Shown: positions 22,071 through 34,690, numbered from the stretch's first letter. The stretch is 64,000 nucleotides of DNA from Dichomitus squalens LYAD-421 SS1 (GCF_000275845.1 NW_006766939.1:142493-206492), one strand, 5' to 3'. The notes: a model not told the origin generated them from the sequence alone. Program-made: numbers and translations.

Positions 22071-24026
22071 CTACTGCCCACCCATGTTGACGTCCCCATC
22101 CGCGTCTGGGCGCCCGCTTCCGCCACCGCTACCCAAGTCCTGCGAGTCCTCGAGGAGCGCCTCCGCCGCGGCGCGTATGGACAAGATCTTCCCGCGCATG
22201 ACCTTGATCGCCTCTGGGAGCAGCAACTCTGGCGTGTACGGGCCCTCGCTCTCTACCTGGACTGTTGCCCCCATCAATCAACGTCAGTATCACACTCCTA
22301 GTGACAAAAAAACCAAGGGGCAGACGCACAGATAAACCAATCCCTGATCCTCTTCAGCTCCACACATCCCTCGAACTCTTTATGCCGGAGCGCCTCCCGC
22401 GACATCGTCTCCGTCCGTAAGTAGCGCTCGTTGATCGCCACCTCGCCAGCCGCGCTAACCTCGACGACGCCCGGGCTGAAGCATTTCGCGAACTTTTGCG
22501 CATGCTCTGGCGGGACCGGTTTTGACGGGTTGAGGAGGACGAGCGGGTGCAGGCGGTATGTTGCCGTCGCTACATGCATATCCACGCGCGAGATTGTGCG
22601 CACTCAAGTGAGCCTGCGTTTTACCTGAGACAGGTGACAAAAGACCATACGCACCAACCGGACTCCATTTCGCGTGCTCCTTCCCGACACCTTTTATCGC
22701 ATGCAGCTCCATCTCGATCACCTGGCCCGGACGAAGCTTCGCGAGCACAATGTCCGGATTCGTCGCTGCAGGCGGCCGGGAGGCGAACACGGTCGCTTGC
22801 TCGCCTTGCGGCTCCCAGACGAGGTCGCCGCTCTTGACATATTCGTTGATGTACGGGGACGAGGACCCCTTTTTTGCGCGCTCACACGTTACGTTGAGCC
22901 TGTGTATGCGTAGGATATCATCAGAATGGGAGGGGGAAGGAAGGATAAGGCACGTACTTGAATACAAGAGTGTTCCGGTCCATGGGTATACCTCCCGGGG
23001 GCCGAAAATCGAACAGTCGGGGGTCGACGTTTAAAGGAATGAGGCCTATGCGTTGTGCAAGGATTTCGTCGTGGATTACGGAAGTGTTGTTGAATACGAA
23101 GACATCTTCTATGGCAATTGTTGGTACCTGGAGAGTGTTCAGCCACAGTCTCGGACGGAGGACACAGGTTAATGTGGGGGTACGGATCGACAAGGGCTAG
23201 ACCTCGATTACACCATGCCTGCAAGCAGATACTCACGCACAGCATTCAGCGAGGTGCTGATGAAATACAGGGCTGAGTAGATACGGGTACCAGGACTGCG
23301 AGACAAGCCCTAGGAAGCCAAGATCAGCTGCCCTTGAGAGACGCGACACCCGCTCCGCAAGCACGACACGGAAAGGGACGCCACCTCATCATCATATGGC
23401 TATGCAGCTTCCAATACACAGCGAATGCACCGTCTACGTGAGCACTACATGCGCTGTACGCGCTCAGCCCTGCGACCTCTTTGCGGAGTTAGCACGCCTA
23501 CTTTTCAGGCTCGCCGACCATGGACCTGACCCCGAGTAGGTAGGATGCAGCGCAAGAGGATGTGCCGCCATGCCAAGGCAGGGCGGTGCAAGGCCGACAC
23601 GCGCAGAGTGCCTCTTGATGCTTCTTATACAACTTCCATGCCTCTGACTACCCTTCCTCCCGACCCTGCCCCTCTCGACTCAAGAAGCGCGTGAAGACTC
23701 ACCTCAGCGATCAGGATCCGACGGAACGCGTTCGCAATCGCGGCGTCCACTCCGACCAAGTCAAACTCGACGGAACGTTGTGATAACCTCTTCACCGATA
23801 CTTTCAAGTTCTACAACGGAACCTGCGTCAGACACGACCTCGTACAGAACTTCCCGCAGACGCGCACCTGCTTGAATTTTGCGAGGTTCCAGCTGTGGTC
23901 CTCTCCAGGGTAGTGTCCGGGGAACTCAGTACTTGAAACATCAGAGACACGCTCAGCGTGCACGCCAACATGACGTCGGGGGTTGAAGACGGACTGGGGG
24001 AGGTGGGAAGAGGAAGAGGACGCCAT
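22071..24026 (-). CDS. RPC40: DNA-directed RNA polymerases I and III subunit RPAC1 (AC40)
   Basis: Alpha-like subunit shared by RNA polymerases I and III; pairs with AC19 to nucleate assembly in the nucleus and nucleolus. Exons (minus): 24026-23868, 23810-23703, 23127-22958, 22899-22655, 22569-22330, 22261-22071, giving 370 residues against about 335-350 in yeast and human. Diagnostic stretches: [55 protein letters not shown], and RDWFIF-QVESEG across the last intron. The C-terminus carries an extra Gly/Asp-rich tail. Intron 2 (23128-23702) is 575 nt, about ten times the others, and interrupts the codon run between the FRRILIAE and VPTIAIE elements. Confidence 0.95.
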
Positions 24027-25235
24027 TCTCGAGTCCGCGCTCGGTGCAAATTGACTTTCTTTACCCGACCACATCGCATAAGGTGCAGATATGCCCTTAT
24101 ATGGACATAGAATGCTCAGGCAGCCGGGCGTATGCAACACAACCGGCGCTTAGCATCGTCTTTCTTGGCCTCTACCTGTTGCATCACCGTCGCTTCCAAC
24201 GCTCTCTGTGTCTCTCAACGGCAAACATCGCATGTGGAACATCTATCTGTGCAAGAGCAATCATATCCTCTCATTCTTGTCTCGATTGTTCCTGACTTAG
24301 ATTGGATTCTTCGGCAGTGCGATCAAATACGGCTTCTTGGGTTCATCGACTGTTTTGTCGTCCCAGAGGTACGTCATAATGAACCTTTCCAGCCGTTATG
24401 ATGACTGCGTCCTGCATCCCCTGAACTTCTGTTGAGTTCTGTCCCCCGCCTATCATCGTTTGCGTTACATGACGTTTTCCTTCCAACTCGAGCACAGCGT
24501 CTGTCTTGCCAAGCCTAGGCGACCATACAGCCGCCTGATCCATTCCGTCCCAAAAAAGGCTCCATGTCGAGTCTTTCTTCGCTCCCGTTATCGACAAGCA
24601 GACGGCACGTACAAATTACTGTCACCGGGGGCATCGACCTGTGGTACATCGTGTCCCATCGCATATCCATCGTCATCAGAGCCACTATAGGATAATCACC
24701 TGGTTGCGCATCCCCCTTTGTAAGGTTTGATAAAATCGTGTCATATGCTAACTTCATTCACTGTGCAGTGGGCGACTGGCGTAGGATCAAGGTGGGACGC
24801 GGCGAGGCATGTTGTCTCAACGCGCCAGTGGCTCAGATCACGATACCTCTACGATGGGACACGTCGTCCTATAGTTCAATGCCCCCGGTGTGTGCTGCGG
24901 TAAGCGAATCACCCAACCCCAGCTGCCTGGAGTGAGTTCTCTTTGAACACGAGGCTGCTCTTTTGCTCGAAGTAGTAGATGGTCCGCCTTCTGCGGCACG
25001 TCCTTTCCGCAAGATCTTCGTTTTCACTTCGCTTTCATTCGCCCATGCCCCTCCCAGCCATTTCGAAGTCTTTATGCGCTCAAGTAGGTAGGTGGACATA
25101 CTGCGACCTGCCTCGCGGAACCGTCGTGCTTCTAAGTGACGCGGTTTATCAGCGTGGTGGCATAAACCCAACATCGAGCTATAGTCAGCGGTCCTGGCGG
25201 CCCCAGTCCACCAACCCCCATCAGCTCCTCCCAGT
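24027..25235. other. Spacer with a degenerate inverted repeat
   Basis: Holds the promoter of AC40 at the left and of helicase 1 at the right. Frames on either strand here are not recognisable. It contains the inverted repeat listed separately. Confidence 0.45.
24623..24890. repeat. Imperfect inverted repeat, 64-nt arms
   Basis: Arm 24623-24686 matches the reverse complement of 24827-24890 without gaps at about 50 of 64 positions (counted by eye). Identical blocks include caccgggggcat, cgtgtcccatcg and gagccact. Loop is 140 nt. It may be the remnant of a small element or of an inverted gene-fragment duplication. Confidence 0.55.
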
Positions 25236-28043
25236 ATGCCAACGCTTGAGCAGGACCTCGTTCCCGCACTCGTTACCTCCGTCCCCGTGAAACGCCTCAC
25301 AGCCGACTCTTGCCAAGTTCTGATCAACAGGCTCGGTCGTGGGTCTCCGGAGGTCACTATCGTCCCGCTTGGTATATCTTTGAGGCTGTCGAAGAAGGGG
25401 TTCATCGAGGCCGTTGCACTAGCTGACTCCGATCAGGTCTTTCAAATCACGGTCACCAAGGATATCTCCTTTGCTATGCTCGCATCTGTCCTGAAACATC
25501 CTCGCTATCTCTTCGTCGCGTTCGGTATGGCCCGCGTAGCGCTCCTCATCCACCACCAGTTCGGCGTTGACGTGCGCAGCGTCGATCTGTCTACCATGCA
25601 CGACAAGTCACCAAGGGAGCAGCAATGCGCCGCACACCTCGCTCGGAAACTCTGGGGCACAGTGCGCGCTCAGGGCATCCACAACCTGTGGTGGCACCAC
25701 TCCAACAAGGATCTCTGTCTCCGTACCTGGCTGTCGGCCTGGTGAGTATAGAGTCCGTCCTGAGCATCTTGCCTCTCACAAACTACAAACCTCCTAGCAT
25801 CGCCGAGGAGAGTGCCTCCATCATGGACAAGGTGTTGAAGGTCGACACCCGAAACGCCTCGCCTCTGCAGCTCGCATGCTTAGCGCAGCTCGTGCTGAAC
25901 GTCGAGCTCTTGGAGGCCGAGCAGCCCACGCAAGTGGACAACGATTTCGAGCACGTCAGACAGAACGGCAAGGACAAGATCATCCTCCACAACGCCCGCT
26001 TCAAGACGAAGATCCGCGACAGCAGCCAGGTAACCCTTCCGTCCGTGAGTGACTATAGGCGTACTGACGAACACCCAGACCATCGTCCACTTCAACGGAG
26101 GGCAGGCGACGGCCCGCGCGGTCGGGCTCAAAGGGCGGCAGACTCAGCTCCAACTGCTCAAAGGCAGGCTGCCGGCCAAGGTGACGAAGGTGCGCGTCTT
26201 TGGCCGCGAGGAGGCCACGAACGCGGAATTGGCGCGCGACGAGTTCGTGTTGGGCATCCTAAGGGGTACCGAGGCCATGGACATGTCGTCGTTCGTTCGC
26301 ATGCTCTGGTTTCCACCGCGCAAAACTAAGAGGGGCAAGAAGGTGAAAGCGATTGGGGCGGTGGACGCACAAACGCAGATCACGACGCCGTCGTACAAGG
26401 AATTGAATGCGTCCCAGCAGGCGGTGGTGAAAGCGATGGTTAGCGCAGATGAAAACCTCATCATTGTGCACGGTGCGTGATCGCGTGTGCGAGCTTGAGG
26501 GTCCGCGTGCTGATGTGCGGCTTCCTGCGTAGGTCCCCCAGGGACGGGTAAGACAACAACGATCGCTGCAGCGCTCGAGCATTGGGAGCGACGCAGGGAG
26601 CCGGCATGGGTCATCGCGCATTCCAACGTTGGCGTGAAGAACATTGCTGAAAGCCTGGTCAAGCGCAAGATCGATTTCAAGATCGTTGTCTCAAAGGATT
26701 TCTACTACGAATGGTGCGCAACATCTCTTGACTGACATTGCCCAGGCGACTCTAACCTGCTTCCGTCGCGCGCAGGCACGAGCACCATTACGTCGACATA
26801 TCGGATCACCTCGTCAAATCGGACAAGCTTTTCGGTCAGGCCGCGGGTGTTGCGGAGTTCATGGGCAGATCGAAGGTCATCTTGTGCACGGTCTCAATGC
26901 TTTCACATCCTGGCATGGACAACGTTGGAGTTTTCCGCCACGTGCCGATGGAGCGACTCGTAGTGGACGAGGCGTCCCAGATTGACACATTTGAGTTCAT
27001 GGTGAATAATTTCGCACCAGCCTTTCGAGTGTGCTCGCTCTCAATGCGAGGTCTACGATAGCATCTGTTCAACAAGTTCATGCCGACACTAGGCAAGGTC
27101 TGCATGTTCGGAGATCCCAAACAGCGTAAGCCTCTCGCGGTGCCAATGATGCACCCTATTAAAATCGCCTCGTTACACAGTGCCTCCTTTCGGAAAAGAG
27201 ACGGCGCCGAAGATGAAGACAATCTTCGACTTCCAGCAATTCCACACGTCAGCTTACTTCCTCGACACGCAATGTAAGCTCTATCCACCTACCACGTACT
27301 GCCTATACTCAACCGTCAGGATAGATCGCATGCCCGTCCCTCTTGGAGACTTCATATCTAAACACGTCTATGGCTCGAAGCTCAAGTCCGAGCACAAGAT
27401 CACCGCGAATGACTGCGTCAAATTGATCGACGTTCGCAAGGGCAAGGAGGAGTCCGCCGGATCCAGCTGGAAGGTGTGCTTCTGTTGTGTTCCCGAACGG
27501 CGTCGTGATTCTTACCAACCTCGCATGTCGAAGAACATGGAAGAGATACATACTATTGTCAACCTTGTCAAGAAGTACTACAGGCACCCAGATTTCTGCA
27601 TCATCACTCCCTATGACGGACAGCGCGCTGCGATCGTTGCGGCCCTCAAAGCGCAGAAACTACCGCACGAGAACGTCTACAATGTCGACAGCTATCAAGG
27701 TAAGTCTAATCCTCAACCGCTTTTCTTCCCTCTCTTAGACCTCCTGTGCTACGGAATAGGGCACGAGGCATCGCATGTTATTGTCTCCGTTGTGCGCACC
27801 ACCGCCCCTGGGTTCTTGAGGTCGCTGAACAGGATGAACGTGATGCTCACGCGCTGCAAGACGGGCATGGTACTCGTCACTCAGCGAGCTTTCCTCAGCG
27901 GTGTCGCCGATCAGACACTGCTGGGGAAGCTCGCGAGTCACTGGGGAACCATCGCAGGGGCAGATGCGGCTTGGGTAGATGCGATGAGGGTGGCAGAAGG
28001 CAAGGCCATCTTGCCTGGCGCCGTATGCGCAGTCCAAGGCTGA
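25236..28043 (+). CDS. Upf1-like SF1 helicase with degenerate exonuclease-like N-domain, copy 1
   Basis: Exons 25236-25741, 25798-26029, 26079-26472, 26533-26713, 26776-27001, 27062-27125, 27181-27273, 27325-27473, 27534-27699, 27760-28043, giving 764 residues. The helicase core carries Walker A GPPGTGKT (about residue 378), motif II VVDEASQ (about 500), GDPKQ (about 530), QYRMP (about 565, the family's QYRMHP), VDSYQG (about 668) and NVMLTRC (motif VI). This places it with Upf1/SMUBP2-type 5'-3' RNA/DNA helicases. Residues 20-210 resemble a DEDD 3'-5' exonuclease fold (LGISLRL strand, LFVAFGMARVALLIHHQFG, DLCLRTWLSA helix), but the first acidic motif reads SLR. Helicase 2 follows head to tail. 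The cellular role is unknown; RNA decay or RNA silencing is inference. Confidence 0.85.
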
Positions 28044-28579
28044 GATCGATGGAATGCGCCTTCGGCTCTAGTAGCAAAAGTGAACGTTGTACTTATGCTG
28101 CGGCCCTGTTCGCCGTGAAAGATCAGGAGACATCCAGCGGTTGGTATCTTGCGTTGTTGAATGTACAGATTTTATGTTCCCGGGCTGTGCGCTTACACCG
28201 GTCCGATTTAGTGGGCGCCCAAGAAGCTGGTTGTATTCACAAAAGGCAATTAACGCCGTCGGCTCCGGTGTTGTTTCTCGTCTTGGATCGCCTCGCACCT
28301 CTTTGTTGCTGCGAGTGTGATCGCAACTCACAAGAAAAGAACTGCTTTTACGTCGTATAGGATATCGAATGATAAGGATTAAGGGAAGTTGAGTGCCATT
28401 CAGATTACATACAATATGCTTACATCGTGCGTATATCCCTTCATCCAGGAATCATGTAAGGCTGCTGGTTATACTTGTGTCACTGATGTCGCCCAACCAC
28501 AAAACGTCAAGTCTGAACCTTATACGCTGCGCCACAACATATTCGGTTCCTGTCGTGCCACTCTTTCCCATCGACCACC
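28044..28579. other. Spacer between tandem helicase genes
   Basis: 536 bp holding the 3' flank of helicase 1 and the promoter of helicase 2. No gene seen. Confidence 0.5.
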
Positions 28580-31500
28580 ATGTCCCTCAGTACTCATAAT
28601 CTCGTTCCCGGCTCTCCCGACAACATATCTGTGGTATCGCTTCGGCCACAGACATGCGGAAAACTTCTGGACGTCTTGAACACCGGCACCGGCACTAAGG
28701 TCCTTGGAGTATCTCTCCGGCTCTCAAAGAAAGGAGTGATGGAGGCCATCGCTATCGGCACTCCCGACACCGCCTTTCTGATCAATTTGACCGCCGAATG
28801 CTACGCTGAGAAGTCGAAAAACTCTTCACACGATGCCGGCCTAGCGCAGATTCTCAACAACGAGCACTGTCTACTCGCCGGCTTCCAGATGCCCCGCCTC
28901 GCTCTCCTGCTCCATCGTCAGACCGCCTCACACGTATACGGCATCGACCTATCTACACTGCACTCCAAGTTCACGCGCAAGCAGGTCTCGGCGGCCGAGC
29001 TCGCGGACAGGCACCTGAGCAACCGCACAAACCAGCGTGCAATCCACGCCCTGTGGCTCCGGGACTCGGACCAGGACATCTGCCTTCGCGCCTGGCTCTC
29101 GGCTTGGTACGCACCGAGGATCCGACTAGTCACTGACTCTCACCATGAATTTATTAGCATTGCCGAAAAATGCATCACTGCAATACAGAAGGCGGCTAAG
29201 ATCGACACGCGCCACCTACCGCAGCACCAGCTGTCGTGTCTCTCGCAGCTCATCCTCAACATCGAGCTCCTCGAGGCCGACAAGCCAACTGGATATGAAA
29301 ACGACTTTGAAGACGTCGGGTTGGACGGTGAGGGCCAAGTGGTCCTACAGAATGCGCGGTTCAAGACGCGTGTGCGCAAGAGCCGTCAGGTGAGAGGTTT
29401 CTCCAGGTCGCCAGGCTCTGCAGAGTGTGCTCACCTCTATGGCAGACGATCATAGAGATCAACGGGGGAGACGTCAAGCTCCAGGCTGTTGCTGCGAAAG
29501 GCAGGCAGACCGGGCTCAAGGTCGTCGAGGGCAAGTTCAACGGCAAGGTGGACAGAGTGCGCGTCGTAGGGCGGGAAGAACTCACACGGGCTGAGCTGAG
29601 CCGCGATGAGCATATCCTCCTCGTCCTCCAGAATGCACACACTCTAGTCGAGTCGCCGTACGTGCATATGGTGTGGTTCCCGAGCGACTCCAACCCACCC
29701 CAAGGACCGACTGGGAGAGTAGTATCCACGGGAGGGAATACGGACGCTTTCGAGGCGCTGAATGCGTCTCAACGCAAAGTCGCAAATGCGATGATCACGG
29801 ATGGGGAGCCGCTTGTCATCGCACACGGTATGCACCCCAGCAACCCTTACTGTCTCGAGTCCTGCCTGATTGATGAGCAGGTCCGCCCGGTACTGGCAAA
29901 ACGACGACCATCGCCGCGGCGCTCGAGCACTGGCAAAACCAGGAGCAGCCTGTCTGGGTCATTGCGCAATCCAATGTCGGTGTCAAGAACATCGCGCTCA
30001 GTCTCTTCAAGCGTGAGCAGAAGACGGGTCACAAGATCAATTTCAAGATCATTGTCTCTATGGAGTTCCACTTCGAATGGTACGCTTTTCGGCCGATCTA
30101 ATGTCATGTGTACTCCGCTGACATCTATGTCGAATAATGTTTTGTGTTGTTCATAGGCACGAGTATATGTATGACGACATAGAGCTCTATCTGATCCGGT
30201 CAGACGAGTTCGGAGAGGGATTCGACCCGAGGATTCACATCGGCACGAGCAAGGTCATCCTCTGCACGCTCTCAATGCTCTCGCACGACGCGCTTGTAAA
30301 ACAGAAGATCCTGGAGTATGTGCCCATGGAGCGGCTAGTCGTTGACGAGGCGTCGCAGATCGACATGTTCGAGTTTATGGTGAGTTGTTGTACTGCATTC
30401 ATGCTGACCGTCGGCTGGACTGGTGTCCTAGCATTTGTTCCACAAGTTCAATACCTTGAAGAAGGTGTGCATGTTTGGCGACCCGAAGCAGCGTATGGTT
30501 TCCTTCGCCTTGTCCACCGCGCGCAGGGCTGCTTCCTCATACTGGCCTGAACAGTCCCGCCGTACGGGAAGGAAGCAGCGCCGGCTATGCAGACCATCTT
30601 CGACTTGAAGCAGTTCCAAAAGTCGTCGTACTTCCTGGACACGCAATGTGCGTTTGAAACGCTATATGTCCCCTCTGCATACTCACGCATGGGTCAGACC
30701 GCATGCCCATTCCTCTGGGCAACTTCATCTCCAAGACGATCTACGACTCCAAGCTGAAGTCCGAGCACAAGATCCGTGACTTCAGGACGAGCAGTGTCCT
30801 GTTTGTGGACGTGCGCAAGGGGGCGGAGGAACGCGCCGGTTTGAGCTGGAAGGTGGGTGTTCTTTGCTTCGAGAGTGAAAATACTGCCTCACTATTGAGC
30901 AACATAGAACATGGAGGAAGTGCATACCATCGTCAACATTGTCCGTACCTACTGTAGTGAAGAAGAAGGGAAGAGGAAGGAGATCTGCATCATCACGCCC
31001 TACGACGCACAGCGTGGCGCAATTGCCGACGCGCTCAAGCGTGGGGGACTGCCCGATGGCATCGTTTACAACGTTGACAGCTTCCAAGGTGCGCTTCCCC
31101 TGCCGCTCAGCCACGCAAGCAGCGTACTTACGACGATCTCGTGATGCACTCATGCAGGCCACGAAGCGCCATATGTGATCGTGTCTGCCGTGCGCACGAC
31201 CTCCCCGGGGTTCCTCCGCTCGCTGAACCGCGTGAACGTCATGCTCACCCGTTGCCAAACTGGGATGGTGATCGTCACCCAACGCGCGTTCCTCCGCGGG
31301 GCGGGGCGCGGGACGCTGCTGAACAGGCTCGCGCTGCAGTGGGAGAGGAGGGTGGGGGAGAAGGTGGCGTGGGTGGACGCGATGGAGGTTGCCGATGGGA
31401 GGGCGGGCTTGCCCGGGACGAAGGCAAAGGAGCCGGCGGGAGTGAAGCCTGTGGCGCAGGTGAACCCGGCGGCGCTAGGGAATTTGGCTTCACAGGTGAA

Positions 31501-31621
31501 TACCGCGATACAAATGGAGGCGACGCTACAGAATCAGTCTAAAGGGTATGTGAAGATGCGCCATGCTAGGGGCGTTGCTGCGGCGACGGAGCGTATGAAA
31601 TATTTGGACTTGACTGGATAG
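28580..31621 (+). CDS. Upf1-like SF1 helicase with degenerate exonuclease-like N-domain, copy 2
   Basis: Tandem paralogue of the gene at 25236. Exons 28580-29106, 29158-29389, 29446-29827, 29881-30079, 30157-30379, 30432-30492, 30555-30647, 30698-30852, 30908-31088, 31158-31621, giving 838 residues. All nine introns fall at corresponding codons and phases in both genes, so the pair arose by duplication. Motifs: GPPGTGKT, VVDEASQ, GDPKQ, QYRMP, VDSFQG, NVMLTRC. The N-domain reads LGVSLRL, LLAGFQMPRLALLLHRQ, GIDLSTLH and DICLRAWLSA, which parallels DEDD exonucleases. Acid residues of motif I are missing. It has about 70 extra residues at the C-terminus, polar with a short Lys/Arg-rich segment. 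The two proteins have diverged widely, so the duplication is not recent. Confidence 0.85.
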
Positions 31622-31747
31622 ACGATACCCATGGTTTCTGCATAGGGCTAAGATCAAAGGATTGATCATGTATCATCATCGCTGTTGTTTCTGTATATCG
31701 TGTAAAATCACTACTGAGGTATGGTGATGCATGACCCCTCGTGCCCG

Positions 31748-33994
31748 TCATGCACTTTGCTTGTTGATACTCGGCTTCCACTCCGAGATCCACTGTGTGA
31801 TATAGGAGACCGCAATGTCCTGTACGCTTTTGGTTTGAGGACTTGCCGCTGTCTCTTGAATGAGTAGATCCGAACAATGGAACCCATCAGAGAGCAGGTG
31901 GGGCTGTAGGTCGGAGCCGATGTTTGTGGCCCCGTCCGCGGCAACGGTGGCCTCTCGCCAAGGATCGCCTAGCAGCAGTCATGTCATGGAGTGAGCAACT
32001 TGGATTGCGGGAATGAAGCCACTGAAGGTCTCACGGGTACCACTGGCGAAGATGAGATGCTCAGCCGTTGTGTCCCAGCCCTTATATGCGCTGTTCAGGC
32101 CAGCGGCATCCGGAGAGGCGGTCGCGTTATATCCAAACGCGCCAGGGAACCGGTATCCGCATTGCCGCTGTAGGGCTGAATTAGCCCGACATCAGGCAGA
32201 GCGATCCTGAAGCAAGCGTACCTCTCCCCACGCAGGTGTTACTATGCGAGAGGCGATCGTGGGTTGCGAAGCTGGCGCGCCATCAAACTGGAACCCAAAT
32301 TGTGTGCAGCTGATTAACGGTCAGATGAGGGACACTGTCAAGGTTCTGGCGATCAGACACACAGAAGCCACTGCCATGATCGCTCGGCGTTGCCTGTATA
32401 GGTGTAGGTCCAGAATGGGCTTGAGGAGTCATAGGTACCTAGACATGTTCTAAGGCGTGGTATCGTATAATGTTTCAACACCGACTACAAAGGAGAGCAA
32501 TCACGACTCACTCATCGTCGTCATCACCACAAACTGAGAATCAGACGTCAGGAAACAGAATTTTTGAAAGAAACACAAATTCACGCACTCTGCTTGTAGT
32601 ATGTTGACGTCCAGTACGCGCCCCAGGCTTGGAGTGCATAGTCAAGACCCCATCCCGAAGCCGGCGCGCTGAAGCTGTTTATAACCTCAAGGGCGTCACA
32701 AAATTGGTAGAATGCCTGATTAAGACCACTGTCAGGCTGCAGGGATTGCCAAGAGAAAAGGTTTTGTTGCATTAGAGAAATCGTTAGCATGGGAACCATC
32801 TTGTGACTGTAGTCGACGTGTACATACGAGCGGCCGCGAAATCGTCATTGTGAGCCAAACCCTGCAAGCCGAATGTCATCTTAAGCGCGGTGATCGCCGC
32901 AGTGTCGTTCGACTGAATGACGGAGTCGACATGAGCGATCACGGCTTCGACGTCTGCAGAGCAATTTGCAGGCATGTACTGGCGGATCGGCTCGAAATAA
33001 CCCCAGAAGTCACTCTGGTGAGACACATCGATGAGAATGAACGAAATGTATATACCAGGAGACATACACAATAGCTTGGACGACCGCTGACGAGGCGTAA
33101 CCCGCGGTGAACACTCCCGGTCGGCTTGAGATACAAATCAGAATCCTGCTCAGCGGGACTTGGGATATAAAGAACAAGCGCCTACCTCGTCAATGTGTAA
33201 CTCGTCAAGGCACCCGCGTAGCTACCTCCAATGAGGACCCAGGGTGCGTTTCCTGGCGCGACCTGGTCGCCCCCCAGCATCGGGAGCTGTACATTCTGGG
33301 CAAAGTACACCAGGTCGTCGATCGCCTGCTGGACCGTGTGAACGCGAAAGCTCTGTACGGACAGGTTGTCATACGGATTCGAATCGCCGAAGAACCGATG
33401 CTCGAGTACGATCGTGGACCCGTTGAGCTCCTGTGCAAGATGGCCGTTGATCGTCGTGTTGGTCAGATACCCGATATATCCTGACGAGCACCACACGACA
33501 TCGTCAGCACGGAGTTCCAAGTCCGAGTACTTGGCACCGCATCGACGGTGGAGGATGGAGGAAGAGGGGTGTGGTGTCCGGGGTAACCGCGGGCTTACCA
33601 AACGCGTCTTCTTCTCCCGGAGTCATAAGGATGATAGGTCCACCTGCATAGCACCGCACAACGTGAGCAAGCAGAACTCCTGATATCCTGAGGGAATGAG
33701 CGGTCCTAACGCACCTGGCTGGTAGAATTCGTAAGTGTGATAGTATCGCTGCTTGAACGTGCCGAGGGTGAGGTCCATGTGGTCGATGAGCTGGTCGAAA
33801 TAGTAAGCGTGACTATAGGCAGGCAGCTGCGTGCCGTTGCGACTGAGGACGGGGATGTCCTTTGAAAAGTTCTCGAGGTGGGGGATGGAAGGTCTCGGAG
33901 GACCCAACGTAGGACCTTTGGCTCGCGAAGAGGGCAGCGCTGTCGCGCTCGACAAGAGCAAAACCAAGGTGACGAGCGAGCTAGTGCCGAACAT
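31748..33994 (-). CDS. Secreted serine carboxypeptidase, family S28
   Basis: Secreted proline-specific carboxypeptidase or dipeptidase of the lysosomal Pro-X family. Signal peptide (residues 1-19, LVTLVLLLSSATALP). Read exons (minus): 33994-33715, 33643-33599, 33480-33186, 33124-33070, 33014 to about 32830, a central exon ending 32589, then 32533-32512 (22 nt), 32449-32363, 32309-32222, 32167-32041, 31968-31748. Marks: TPGEEDAFGY, STIVLEHRFFG, nucleophile GGSYAGAL, CLGTYD, catalytic Asp in ASGDPWREAT and catalytic His in SDGFHCSD, all present. Several N-glycosylation sites. The join between the exon that ends near 32830 and the SWQSLQPDSG exon could not be resolved in frame with GT...AG sites. 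Either a one-base lesion or an unusual splice exists there. Confidence 0.88.
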
Positions 33995-34690
33995 ACCGGT
34001 CGTCGAGGAGGCTGGGATGGCAAGGATTAGATAGCGGCCCTACACGACATACCGCTACGAGGGGCGACGTTTTATCATCGCCTTTCAGCGCCGAGCGCGT
34101 GCCTTCAATTTGGCTTCGACTGCCATGCGGCCCATGCATACGCTCCGTAATTAAGCCAAGAAGGTAACCCTAAGACTCTAAAACATGACGTGCGTCTGGA
34201 GAGTCACAGCTGAACGATGAACCGCAAGGTGAACAGAAAATTGTTGCTTGGATCCGTCAAGCCGCACACCCCAATATGATCACAAGTACAGGGCTGCAAG
34301 CCAAAGACGCAGACAGAATGACGAATGGGGCAAAGCCAGGGACATATTCTCCGTTGAGGCGCCATGCAAGCGGTTATGGCACGCTCGGAAGCAGGCGCCA
34401 TGTGACCATAATAGCCGCTACGTCCGATAGCGCACCGATGAAATCCTGTTACGACGGAAGGTGATCAGACGAGGAACACCCGTGGAAGGGAGGCTGCGTG
34501 ACGCACGTAGCGTAGGCCAGTCGTGTGGTCTAATGCCGGTGGTTTGCTTCCTATATGCTGTCCAAACTACCTGTATGCTGTCGGACCCCATATCTCCAAG
34601 TCAAGCGAACGCTTCATGCTCCATTCAATCGCATCTGGCACCATAGAGTACAGAAGCAGGTTATGCTGCAGGGTCCTCGCACCGTGATAG
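33995..34690. other. Intergenic, no gene seen
   Basis: Upstream of the S28 gene and downstream of CTK3. Nothing recognisable. Confidence 0.5.

Noticed and set aside
24869..25405. 178-codon minus-strand frame
   Set aside because: Overlaps the start of helicase 1 in antisense; the helicase reading has motifs and a paralogue, this does not.
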